Positions 12,697 to 24,306 of a stretch of 64,000 nt of DNA are shown here, one piece after another. The DNA comes from Microvelia longipes (Eukaryota > Arthropoda > Insecta > Hemiptera > Veliidae): positions 31,795,513 to 31,859,512 of the forward strand of contig JACMZG010001908.1 of the NCBI GenBank assembly GCA_018340805.1, given 5' to 3'. Under the pieces are notes generated by a model, which saw only the letters and a program-made list of their open reading frames with translations, ran no database searches and was not told the origin of the DNA. The translations under genes were made by a program, and so were the position numbers. Each line of letters opens with the position of its first letter. Positions within the stretch are counted from its first letter, which is position 1.

Positions 12697-13532
12697 TTAT
12701 TTATTTTTTTCTTGATCAGTGAATTAAAAATGTTATGCTATTGCGTTTAAAGATACATTTATTCTTTATGGTTCTCAAAGTTAGAATCTACCATTTTTTA
12801 GTCTAAGTAGTTACTACCGGTCTTCGGCTGCGCTTGGCGTCGGACTAGACTACGATGTCTAGTTTTTATTGTCCTTAAATCTTAAACGTGAACAGTACAT
12901 CTGATGAAGTATAATTAAACATTCCTGCTAAAAAAGTCATGAATTTCTTAATATGCGAATTTATTCATTTAAGAATGAAGTGATTCAACACATTATCAAA
13001 TAAAACGAAAATTAAATTAATGAGGAAATATGTTTTTTTAGTTTCTTGAATATTAATTTTGTTTGGTATTTTAAATTATAATTTTTATTTATTAGAGTTA
13101 ATTGTTTTTAAGCCTAAATATACGGTTTTCGCTTTATTTTGGCTTCTGGTGTCAGGTATAAAAATTGATTACTTAACTCTATACTTAAAAAAAAACGAGT
13201 TGAATAACTATTTTTATAGGGTGGAAAAGACAATAGCCATTATAATTTCTTTTTTTGTTCCTCTCCTCATACTAACTATATTAATAGTAAGGTTGGGCAC
13301 TAAGAGGAATAATAACTACTACTATCTACTAATTACTGTATTTCGCCCTCTACCTCAGGGCATATTCATGTAATCTACAACAACAGATAAATACAAATAT
13401 ATTAGGTAAAGTAATATTAGAAACAAAAATATCATTAATTATCAACCCATACAAGTAATATAGATCATATTAGTGCATGTATAAAATAGATTACTTACTA
13501 TTTAAATTATAGCATCTTAATGCTAATTGTCA

Positions 13533-13536
<4 letters not shown>

Positions 13537-13603
<67 letters not shown>

Positions 13604-13608
13604 TAATT
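13537..13608. repeat. (TA)n microsatellite
   Basis: An almost pure TA dinucleotide tract of about 70 bp. Confidence 0.95.
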
Positions 13609-13829
13609 AGATCCCTGATCACCTATTTTTTAATTATGAGAGACCTCTGAAACAGATTTTGGACGACTCACTTCCAGGTCTTACTCTTGCCATGCTACTC
13701 ACTGTATTAGCGAATTGTTTACCAAGAAAATTCGCTAAAAAGTGACTTAAGCACTTATGCTATCTATATATATATATATTGCTTTTGCGCCAGTTAAAAG
13801 CAAAATCCAGACCTACTTCTTGAGGCTTA

Positions 13830-13935
13830 AGGAAAAGTATCGAGTTCACCATAAAAATCCAAAACCGATTTCATCATAATTATCTATTTTAGGCATTTTT
13901 AAAAAAATATTTTCTCTAGTGGTAGTCAAAGTACC
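13830..13935 (+). repeat. Dispersed repeat family 1, copy
   Basis: It contains taaggaaaagtatcgagttc, ccaaaaccgatttcatcata, attatctattttaggcattt and a ttctctagtggtagtc segment. These occur in the same order as in the 46755-46880 and 2047-2165 copies, at substantial divergence. Confidence 0.55.
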
Positions 13936-14482
13936 TGTAAGAGTTTAACATTCAATTTATAACACTACTGTTGAAACTTGCACAAATAACATATTTTCGA
14001 TAAAAACCGCATTTCTGATTTTATTTTGCTGCATAAAAATTGTATAAAGTCATATGTACTTTGGTATTAAAAATCATAAGTTAAATAAATTTTAATAGTG
14101 TTTCGACATTTTTAGATCCAGATTTATTAAAATTCTTTTCATGTTCTATATTGCTTCTATTTGTTTATTTTAAACAATTTAATTATGAGTTAAATAATTA
14201 TAATTTATTGAGGTATAACATTTAATCAACAAACAAATAATTGTTTACTATTAGTATTACTATTAAATATTCTATCCGTTATTAAGTTAATGCCTTACTT
14301 TATTATAACATTACGGGTATACAAGTTTTTATTAAATCACATTCTCTTTCTTCTTTAAGTTGTTATACCAGAAAGTATTGTACCTAATACTATTAATTAT
14401 TTTTTAATTATTGGTTTACATAATTGTTGGAGAATCCTATACAATATCCTATAACTATAGGGTATTGGATAAGATTTAGTTA

Positions 14483-14616
14483 ATAGAAATATGTTAATAA
14501 AAAAAATGTGTTCCTGTATACTCTAGAGACTATAGATGATGAAGAATTATTATTCTTCATCATCTATAGTCTCTAATGTATATAGGCAAACATTTTTTTT
14601 ATTAACATGTTTCTAT
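14483..14616. repeat. Long near-perfect palindrome, ~65 bp arms, no spacer
   Basis: The left arm runs from atagaaatatgttaataaaa through agagactatagatgatgaag. The right arm is its reverse complement with a few substitutions, meeting at a central aattattatt. The innermost part of about 24 bp (agagactatagatgatgaag plus aat) is exact. Arms this similar without a spacer suggest either a recent fold-back/MITE insertion or a palindromic duplication. Confidence 0.9.
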
Positions 14617-16580
14617 GAACACACGGTGTAAATTTATTCTTCTAATTTTTTTCTATCTTAAAATTATATCGTTATTTTTGGTCTTGACGAATTTCTTCTC
14701 CTGTTTGTTGACTTAGAAATTATTTTAGTTAAACTTAAGCGCAAATAGATGTCAAACAGATTTTGTTTGTGATTTGATAAAATAAATTAGTTGAAGTTAA
14801 TTATTAATTATTTATTTTATATTTTTTGTAGCTATTTATTTAATTAAATTTTTATTAAAATATTTAACTCAATTAACAATGTTCTGTTGATTTATGAATA
14901 GTCTATTAACAAAACGTGAGAACCGGCCCCAATTTCGATTTTTGTTTTGAAAATCAATTCATATCATGCTATGGACTTAACACAATTCATGCGATTATTA
15001 TTTACAGCCAAATATTCAAGGAAAATACTGGGTTTGAAAAGAAATTGGTGTTTCAAAGAAAATAGCGAGTGAACTAAATAGTAGTAAGCACAGAAGAGTA
15101 GTCATAAGATTTCTAAACCATTTATTTAAAAGATTTAAACAACCATAGATTAAGTCTGGGGATTTAATCTGGAGCTGCAAAAGTTTAAACCCCTACAACT
15201 AATTAATTCTTTAAAATTTCAAAAAAAAGTTGTATGTAAAAGTTGTACTCAATTTTTTTGCTAACACAATAATTTTCCTAAATACCTACGGTATAAATGA
15301 GGAAAAGTAAGACTACCAGAGCTAAAAATGTTAGTTAAAATGTTTGTTTTCTTGAGTTCTACGACTGATATTTAATCTTTTTTCGGTTTTAATAATTTAA
15401 AAATAAAATAGTTGTAATAATTATAAAATTTTGCTGAGACTTATGGTTTTCTTACTCTTTTCTTTGGTCCTCAAAATTACATGACTAAATGGTTCAAATA
15501 TTTTATGACGTAAAAAACATCGCTGGCCTCCTGAACAAAATAATATTTAAATATACATTGAGTCAGTCAATAACTAGGCTTTGAAAGCTTTAATTTGGTT
15601 TAGTTTGAATCCAGTATTTAATAGAGAAAATGTGAAGAATTCTGAATCCTGGTGATTTAAAATATGTAAATCTCTAATTTCAGTCTAAAATTAAAAAGCC
15701 TGATTTGGAAACAAAGAATGTTTTTATGTGATAAACACAATTAGAAGCAATTAATTACTGCCTGTTAGCCTATCAAACCTTTTAATTTATTTTCTATAAT
15801 CTACCGATTATTTGATAAAATAGTTCATACCCTTTTTATGGATATAACTTTAAATATAATTATCAAGCAATTCATAAGCAAAGTTCTTCTCTTTTATGAC
15901 TTATTTATGTATTTAATGTATCACATTCATTAATTTTTAAAATGTATACAAAAGGAGAGCATCAGATAAAACTTGATTTTTATCTCCTTCGCTTTCTAAG
16001 ATTTTTAAATTTGTATATTAAATGTAAAAATTAGGCGAACATTCAAAAAGTATCCAATTAAACTTATATTTTTATTTAAATCAACTTAGAAATTATTAGG
16101 GTTTGTGAATTTAAAATAAAATTTTTAATTTAAGAAGAAATTAAAATAATGTATAAATTAAAATAGCAAAACTATATTAGACTCTAAATAAAGGTTACTT
16201 GATTAACTTTATTTTCGTGAATCAGGTCTAAAGAAATAAGAGGGAATCTTTATATTTATTTACTTGAGGTGTTGGATATGGTACCCAACAAGGCAGAATA
16301 CTTCGCGTGATCGATATGATAAAATGAAAATAAATTGTATAATTTTTTAAACGTATTCTCTGCCAAATATCTACCTTAAAACTTATATCATATGTATTAA
16401 TATTTCTTTTAATAATCATTTTGTGACTTTTACTTTTTGAATTAAATTGCATTTAGGACACAAAAGATTTATATAAGAGATTTTAGGACTGCATATGGAT
16501 GTTAATTTAAAAAAAAAAATATTATTTATGTTAAGGAAAGTATTCCTACTAAATTTTTAGAGGATATTTAGAGATAGAGT

Positions 16581-16592
16581 CCCCCCCCCCCC
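16581..16592. repeat. Poly-C tract (12)
   Basis: Twelve consecutive C in AT-rich DNA. A matching poly-G tract of twelve lies at 43814-43825. Confidence 0.95.
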
Positions 16593-16699
16593 AATCTCTA
16601 CTCTATATCGACTCTTGCTGCTGAGAAAAATTTATTGTTTGTAATTTACTGTAATGAAGACTATAGTTACAATATTTGTTTAATTAATTTTTCTCATTT

Positions 16700-16870
16700 A
16701 TAAAGAAAAACATTTAGGGTTTAGGGTACGCCGGAACTCTTTCTCATCACATCCGGATTTGGTACACCCATCTTCTTTACTTTGGACTCACTCTATTCGT
16801 CTTCAGGATACAATAATTTCCAAATTTATACTTCAGCACGTCTTCGGACTCGCTTTGCTTGTACTCTGCG
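16700..16870 (+). repeat. Dispersed repeat family 2, copy
   Basis: It contains gggtacgccggaactctttc and, downstream, cttcggactcgctttgcttg. The same pair of motifs (GGGTNCCTTNGAACTT, then TTCGGACTCGCTTCGCTCG variants) occurs at 34740-34870 and 59300-59410, with a reverse copy near 37620-37770. Two consecutive TTTAGGG units here are not a telomere array. Confidence 0.6.
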
Positions 16871-17392
16871 ATAGTAAATTCAGTTGTATTTTTATTTATT
16901 TTTTTATTTAAAAAGAAAACAGGAAAAGGACAATATCCTGGAACTCTTGTACTAAAATATTCCAATAAGAGCTTAATGGTCATACTTAACAATAATTATA
17001 ATACAAAAATTTTACATAATGTATTATACATTTTTAATAAATATTATACTATACAGATTTATTTGAAATTATGTGTAATTTTAGCGGTCTCTGATCCAGA
17101 TACTAATCTCGTTTGATGCTGCTTAACTTTTATGACTTGTAGATATTCTTACCGCATTTAAACAAAACTTAATATACTTTAAGTTATATATATCATATAT
17201 ACAGTCTTTTTTATGACTGACTACATACGTGCCTAATCTTAAACCTATGGACAGAATGTTCCGAATCCTATGATTTTTCGAAACTTTTGATGTTTTATTA
17301 TTGCGGCTTCAAAAAATTTCATAAAAAAATATTTTCTGGATAGCACAACTAGACCTGAATATTGATTTTTGTATCAATATTCAAAAATGCTT

Positions 17393-17425
17393 TTATGCTT
17401 AAGGGCTTTCAGCCCTTAAGCATAA
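17393..17425. repeat. Perfect 15 bp hairpin with 3 nt loop
   Basis: ttatgcttaagggct, then ttc, then agcccttaagcataa. The arms are exact complements. There is no U-tract and no bacterial context, so this is not a rho-independent terminator. A reverse family 1 repeat copy follows at 17440-17600. Confidence 0.95.
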
Positions 17426-20400
17426 ATACACTGGGACGTACGATAGTAACAGACACATGTATCCAGACAGAAAACTTTGTGAAAACAACCTAAGAGGTCT
17501 TAAAACACTTTGAACAGATAATTCAGTTTGGATTTTTTTGACTGTTTTTGTAAACACAGTATACTTTTCCTATATACCTTCGGTGAATATTTAGGTTAAA
17601 AAATATGTTATGAAAAGCTATTTGACTTGAATCTTCCATTCCCTTTTTAATTTTTAACTTTTGCTTTGTGCTAATTCTTAGATAACTGTTTTAGGAAATA
17701 AATCCTAGTTATTTGCAAAATGTATCAATACTTTTTTCCTTGAACACGCACAAGTTTTTGGAATTACGAAAAAAAGTCGGACAAAAAATGATCGTGGGTC
17801 CTTTTAATTCGGCGTGAAAGAAGGCAAAAAGAAGGCGTCTTGTCACGTTCAGGTAACACGAGGTCTTTATTAGGTCTGTAATGTGATCTATAAAGCTCAC
17901 ATGGTCAATCTGAAAATATTCCGTGGGACGTGTCTGTGTAAAAGTGTAGCTTTAATTTATCCTTATTGTAGCGCCGAGCCGAGGAGACTGCACGACGACT
18001 TTTACAGAATGATCTTTCACTATTGATCATCAAGGAAATATCCTCCATTGATAATTTATAGATCAATTTAAAAAATATTTTTGATACAGTTTCACGATTT
18101 TTGTGACATGTTACAAAAATAACAACAACAAAAATTCTTTGTTCTATTTTTAACTTGGTTTGGCAGCTGCAAATTGTTTTTTTTTTTAATATATGTAGTA
18201 TGTTATGGCATATTATTGGAAAGTCAAGGGTTCAAACATAATTCTCTTCTTCTTAATAATGCTACTACGTTGTCTTATGATAAATTTCTTTAACCCACTT
18301 CTAAAATCCGCCTTAGGGATCTTTACTTAGCCCCTAAGCAATTTTTGCGTCACTCCCTCAACTATGTTATATTGTGAATTATATGACCTCTTAATAATTT
18401 ACAATAATAATACCGATAAATTACAAATCATTATTTTCATAATGGCTTGTTTTAAATGATACGAAGAAGTAGCACGAAATTGAATTAAGAATAATAAAAC
18501 TTTCCAAAAATAATATTGCTATAGATATGATAGACAAATCAATATTCTAACTAAAATATATTAAAAATCCTCGAGTTATTAATTTCGTCTGAAAATGCTA
18601 CTTTTAGTGAGCACGAGATCGCTATTACAGGAGATGATGGTTTATTAGTAACACTACACTACACCTGTCATCGTCTAGCATTGCGTAACTATTAACAACT
18701 CTTAATTAATGTAATTCATTTTTATTAATATATGCAACTGAATTTATAATTGCTTTATAGACATAAACTATAAAAAATAATGGTTTTATTAGACTTCGAT
18801 CTCTAAAGCTGTTAACGATAAATAGCGATCGACCTGTCGTAAACCATTTGCGTACAGATAAATAGGACTCAGTTCTGAATGATATTAAGTGTTAACATAT
18901 GATAAAAATTGTGTTTACATTTCCTGATATCTTAATTACTACTATTAGTTATGATAATAATAGATATTATACATAGTCTTCTATTAACATAAAAGATAGG
19001 TATCATTATGTCTGCTCTATAATTTTGTACATTTATGATAATCATTTGACTAAGGAGAAATTTAATTAATTTTTATTGTTGATTTTACGGTTTAATTTTA
19101 GAATTACTTGCAGTTTTTGATTTGTTAAAAAAGATATTAAATTATGATTGATAGTTTAACTAAAATTATTAGAAACAGGAAAAGATATTAGTGTTTGCTT
19201 GCATGAATTATTGCTTGATTCGTGTTATTAAGTTATTTATGGTATTCTATGGGATCACAATAAGATTTATTTGTGATTCTGAACTTGTGGAATTTATATT
19301 TATAATGAGCTACAGCGGGAACTAAACAGATTAATGCAAATATTTATAGACCAATCACTTCTCTACCTTTTATGTCCTATTTAACTTTTTGCTGTTGTTG
19401 TTGAAAGCGTGATTTCCCATTTAAAATTACTGTTTTTGGTTTTCATGAAAATATTAATGTTTTGTTTGTTGTCATTGTTACAGGTATGTATCAGGTTTTT
19501 CTAATCACTTAATGCTATAAAGGTATTTCATTTATTGACTTAATCAATTAAATTATTTTGAGATCCCTGCTTATTATGGTGATATATGTAAAAAATAGTG
19601 GAAGGGGCCTGCGGGTATAGATGTGTCTAAGTCTGCCAATCGTGACAATGTTATTAGGAAAAAGAAGCTCCATGTTTTCTTTCTAGGCCTCAAGAGAAAA
19701 GCTTTTGACTTTACACTTAACATATTCAGTCATCTTTTCTATAAAGAATCTGAACTACTTTAACAAAAGTACAGTTTTTCTTTTTTATTACTTCACGAGA
19801 CAATTTATATTTTAAAACACAAGTCCACGTTAACTTTAAGCGTTGTTAGTGCGCGTTTTTAAGCAAGTTCTTAAGTTAACTTGCCACACGGAACATCTCA
19901 GAATTTCTTACTCGGTAAAATCATAAATATAATAAATGTAAGTCGTCGTAAGTACCGCACATTATGGGTATTTATGATAATGCATATTGCGTATTTTCGC
20001 ACAGTTGCAACTTCTTGGTGGTTTATGGACGCTTGTTGCGGTTAGAGACAATTGTTGTTAAGTGGATGCAGGTTGCATCTTCTTTTGTTTTTATGGTTTA
20101 AAATTAGTCTGTTTGCTTCATTTTGTGTTTTATGATTGTTGTTTGTTGTAAGTATGTCAATGTAATTTGACTTCTTGGGTGGTTGAAATCGTATTTAAAC
20201 TTACTTGGGGAAGTATTTTAATATAGGATTATATTAATTACCATTATAATCTTCAGTGGTTGGCTAAAACGCACCTTTCAAACTTTATAGGTGCCTCCAC
20301 GATTGATGATTTATTTATGGGTGTTTAAAGTGTTTGATGATTATGTTAGAAGTATGTCGTACAAATATTGAAAACTGTCTTATTCTTATATGAGCGAAGG

Positions 20401-20851
20401 ATGATCTATACAATGTTTTGCAATGTCCTTCAATTTGCGAACGTCAGATTCCTGTAGCATTAAAAAATATTTTGTATTTAGGGAGATTAGCCATGGGTAC
20501 AATAACTATACATAATTATAATACGCGGAATAAATGTAACTTTTGCCCCATCCAGTGTAAAATGGATTTATTTAGGAAGTCTTACATTTACAGGATACAT
20601 TTTGGCTATTCAGTGTTAAAATAAAGTGCCAAAAGATGCTAAAGAATTTTAAAAATATGAATGATTTTAAAAATATTTAAAAGCATTTTTAGCGAACCAA
20701 GCCTATTATTCTTTAAATGATTTTTTAAAATTGTAAATATAATTAGTGACTACTTAGCGTAGTTAATAAAGTATAATTAGTATAACAATGAATAATTATT
20801 AGTGAATAATGTATAATAAGTTACTTGCACGTTTTTCAATGCTCAAACATT

Positions 20852-21100
20852 CGGCTGTGGCGTCATTTTAGTTAATCAAAAATTTAAGTTTAGTACTGGA
20901 CTTCGGCACCGGAGGTCCGGGGTTCACAGCTCGGGGTATGCTCTCAGTTTATTATGAATAGAATTTGTAGTAAAAAAAACTTTCGCCATCTTTAGCTTCA
21001 CTTTGAGCATAGTAGATGTGACCAACCCGAGGTGGTTCCCGCAGGGCGAATACCCTGAAGGGCCGAAAGGCCCTAAAACGGGCATTATTATTATTATATT
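20852..21100 (+). mobile_element. tRNA-derived SINE, copy 1
   Basis: A tRNA-like head shows a B-box-like ggttcacagctc at 20921-20932, preceded by cggcaccggaggtccgg and by a degenerate A-box-like tggcgtcattttagtta. The body includes tatgctctcagtttattatg and a 3' part with ccctgaagggccgaaaggcc, and it ends in cctaaaacgggcattatta with a TTA repeat tail. The element at 55111-55345 has the same elements in the opposite orientation. It is non-coding; RNA polymerase III transcription is inferred from the box motifs only. Confidence 0.75.
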
Positions 21101-21479
21101 TTTTGAAACTTGTAAAGCATTTGTAAAACTTTATTAGAATTCATTTTTTGCTTGTAATAAGTGAACTCTAATAGTCTAATCAAATTAAGTGCTCTTACTG
21201 TAAATTAAAATTATTATTTTTGTATCTTTTTAGTTTTAAAGGAAATAACGTGACGCAGTGTTCTCGATGTAAATCTGTCTATAAAATCAATTCTTTCCCT
21301 TGGATCAGTTTTGATTTAATAGGATAAGTTGTTGAATGTATTAAATTATGCTCAAAGTTGCTTTCCCTGATCATGGAGCCTGTGTTATCCAGGCTCCATA
21401 GAACTTCAAGAACAGGATTATAGACTTCGAAGCATTCAGAAGAATTTGGAGTTTGAAGAGATTGCTGTTATTCCATTTA

Positions 21480-21545
21480 TCTTAGGAGGTTAGCCCTAGG
21501 TTGACATTGCTATTAAATATGCCTTCCTAGGGCTAATCTCTTAGG
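21480..21545. repeat. Inverted repeat around ttagccctagg
   Basis: ttagccctagg (21490-21500) pairs exactly with cctagggctaa (21526-21536), and pairing continues imperfectly outward to cttagg/cctaag. The loop is about 25 nt and AT-rich. Confidence 0.8.
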
Positions 21546-23516
21546 AAATGTGGATCAATCATCTATGCTAAGTTAATTTCATCTGCTAGAATATGCACAT
21601 GAAATACAATTACTCTCAAGGATATCTGTTAGGAGATTTAAAAAAAGACGATTAATTGCTAAAAAGTTCACATTAGGTTACTTTAATTGCTAATTCCAAG
21701 TGCACACCATGTTTGGATCCTATATTGATTAAAAACAAATTAATATTTTTTATGCAATTTCTCTGATTACAAAACGTTTCACCAAGGAACATATAGATAC
21801 TCCTTCACCTCAGCAGCTACTAGATAATGGATCTCCACTTTATCCTACTCCATGAACTTTTTTTTAGAGAACTTTTCTGGTTTGTGCGTTCTGTATGTTT
21901 TAGTGTAATTTTGTGATTGAATTGCATATTTTTGATCAAATTAATAGTTCAGCATTAATATTAATTCATTTGTAATTTACGGTACTCATTTGTATAATTC
22001 CGTAACTATTATTAATGTCCTATGACATTAGGGTCTTGGTTTTACCAAGTAAGGATCATTTCCTTTTCATTCATAAAATAACGAATTATGTTCATCACTT
22101 GTAATAAGTGGGCTCAATAAAAATTAAGGGTTATCTACCATAGCTTGTAGTGTGTAATTGTGTTGTTTTGGATTTTGGAATGAGTATTCACTCTTCAATG
22201 TTCTCAAAGAAATTGAGAATACTTTGACTCTGCTTGTGGACTAGAATTTCTCTTATTCCTCAATTGATCCTTTTCGCATTAGCAACCCAATAACTAAACC
22301 TGTAACTACTTAATAGTTGTTTAGTGTTTTCTTCTCTTTCTATGTGACTGTGACTACCTAATTGTATTTATGATCTTTTTATTTTTAACTTGTTATTTGA
22401 CCCAGAGAGTTGCGAATAATATACCTTTGCTGCTATTAAGCTGGGAGTTCTGTCAGTAATAAGTCTTGTCTTAACACCACTAACACAGATTCCTTTTCTA
22501 TTTTCTTTTACGTTTCTTTCGCATTTACTTCGTCTAATTATTAAATAAGTCTATTTTACTTTAGTTTTTATTTTTACAAAATTGTATCATGGCTAGAAGT
22601 TCGACAGAATTATCGAGGTTCTGACTTCATTGTAACTTCGCAATTGTTCCCAAATTAAGTTCCTTGGCTACATTGGTTTTATGCAAGCAACTCTTACTCA
22701 ATACAATTTGTTTTTCATGGTCTACTGTTATGACGTCATAAAAAAATATAGCTATTTTCTTTTCTGTCTATTTCTTTTGTATTCCAAAAGTTTAAAGAAG
22801 TCCTATTTCTTTTCTTTTAACTTTACCCTAATCTTCAAGGCCACCCTTTCTTCTTACAGTATTTTATTATCTCTTTAGCTATTGTTTTATTGTGTTATCC
22901 TGTTAATGAGTTTATTAAGTGTTAACTGTTGTAGTTTATCTAATTTCTTACTTAAATCTGATAAACGTTGTTGTTAGTTTTTGCCTACACTTGGTCGAGA
23001 CTTAAACAAGTTATTATTTAATTAATTTTCTCCGATTATTTGAAAATTACGTAGACTAAATTTTAGAACCTTTAGCCTTAGCCTAACTTACTACTATGCT
23101 ATAATTGAATATTTTTAAAATCGTTTATTACTTAGACCTGTTATGTCCTTCAGAACCATTAATCATAAAGTTGATGTATGGATTTAACTAATGTTACTCT
23201 TAGCCTTTGGTGATATTGCTAAATGTTATATAATTTAACCCAATTAATGGAGATTCAGACTGTCACCATCAGGTTGTTAATTACACCATGGAAGCTGAAG
23301 ACCAGATAGTTGTATTGATATATAGCTTAGGTAAATGATACAAAATCTCACGTTCAAAACTATTCAACGTCCCGATGTTTTTATATTCTGCGTTGCCTAT
23401 TGATAGTTTTTTTTTATATTGATTGACTATTCACTATATTTACCTAGTTGTAATAAGTAAAGTGAATTGTCAATCAATTCTATGCTATTTATGTTGTTTA
23501 TACTCAAGCTGATAGA

Positions 23517-23743
23517 ATTTATAAGGTGATTCAATTGGAGGGTTTTTATGTATGAAATATTTTTTTTGACATGTTAGGTTATAGTCCGGAAATGACGTCA
23601 TTGCAGGAATTTATAGTAAATCTTCAATGTTGACCGCCTTTACCGATTCCTGCAATGACGTCACACGTCATTCATAAAAACGTCAGGTTATAACATCCGA
23701 ATGCGTTGGGTTTGTTTACATCGAATTGAATCTCCTTATAAAT
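23517..23743. mobile_element. MITE, 227 bp, with nested inverted repeat
   Basis: The termini atttataaggtgattcaatt (left) and aattgaatctccttataaat (right) form a 20 bp TIR with one mismatch. Inside, gacgtcattgcaggaat and its complement attcctgcaatgacgtc form a second inverted pair. No transposase frame is present, so it is non-autonomous. A truncated copy lies at 7082-7147. Confidence 0.8.
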
Positions 23744-23967
23744 CTCTATTATCTTTGTTATTTAACATTATAGCTGTTAGCGTGAAAAAATTGTGGGCAA
23801 TGTGATGGAAATTCCTTTCCCTAATATATTTGTTAAGACCAAACTATTTCAAATGATTTTACTGGTATCGGGTATTGCCTGTTATCGATAAAATCTGGTA
23901 ATAGGTGTTTTGGTGTCTCGTGACTAAAGTATTCTTTCTAACATTTGTAAAACTAACGAATTCTTGG

Positions 23968-24306
23968 TAGAATAGTAACATAAGTCTCTTCACTGATGTA
24001 CATTTTTATTTAAAATAATGCATAACCGGCTTTCAACCTACTAAAGGTCATCGTCAGTGCTAGTCGACTAGCACGTGCTAGGTTTTGAGTCTTTTCTTAC
24101 TGTTACAAGACTCAACCTTCAACTGTAGAGTTCATAGTAACTCAACAATTATGAGTCTTATATCAGTCAACAGTAAGATAATGCTCCAAACCTTGCTTCC
24201 TAACATCTCACGAGCAATAATGACTGACCTTTAGGTGGTTGAGGGTTGGTTATGCTTAATTTTAAATAAATATTTACATCTGTGGAGAGACTTATTGTAT
24301 TATTTA
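23968..24306. mobile_element. Fold-back element A with hammerhead-like cores
   Basis: The outer arms begin aacataagtctcttcactga on the left and end tctgtggagagacttattgt on the right, and an inner inverted pair is built on aggttttgagtctttt. It is a diverged relative of the element at 30307-30580. The left arm read on the minus strand keeps a hammerhead-like core; the right-arm core is mutated. No coding content is seen. Confidence 0.75.
24020..24060 (-). ncRNA. Hammerhead ribozyme-like motif in element A
   Basis: Read on the minus strand, stem I GCA (24058-24060) leads into CUGACGA (24051-24057, matching CUGANGA). A U and a stem-loop GACC/GGUU follow, then GAAA (24031-24034), whose last A opens the near-palindromic AGCCGGUU stem III. 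An A is then at the predicted cleavage position and UGC pairs with GCA. All core bases of the family consensus are present. Activity is untested. Confidence 0.55.

Noticed and set aside
13059..13373. 104-codon frame with hydrophobic stretches
   Set aside because: AT-rich sequence gives Phe/Leu/Ile/Tyr/Asn-rich frames by chance. It begins with a TTG-type start and has no splice context or recognisable motif.
16713..16727. TTTAGGG repeats resembling a telomere
   Set aside because: Only two units, within a dispersed repeat copy and far from any array.
17393..17425. Rho-independent terminator
   Set aside because: No U-tract after the hairpin and the window is eukaryotic; treated as a palindrome.
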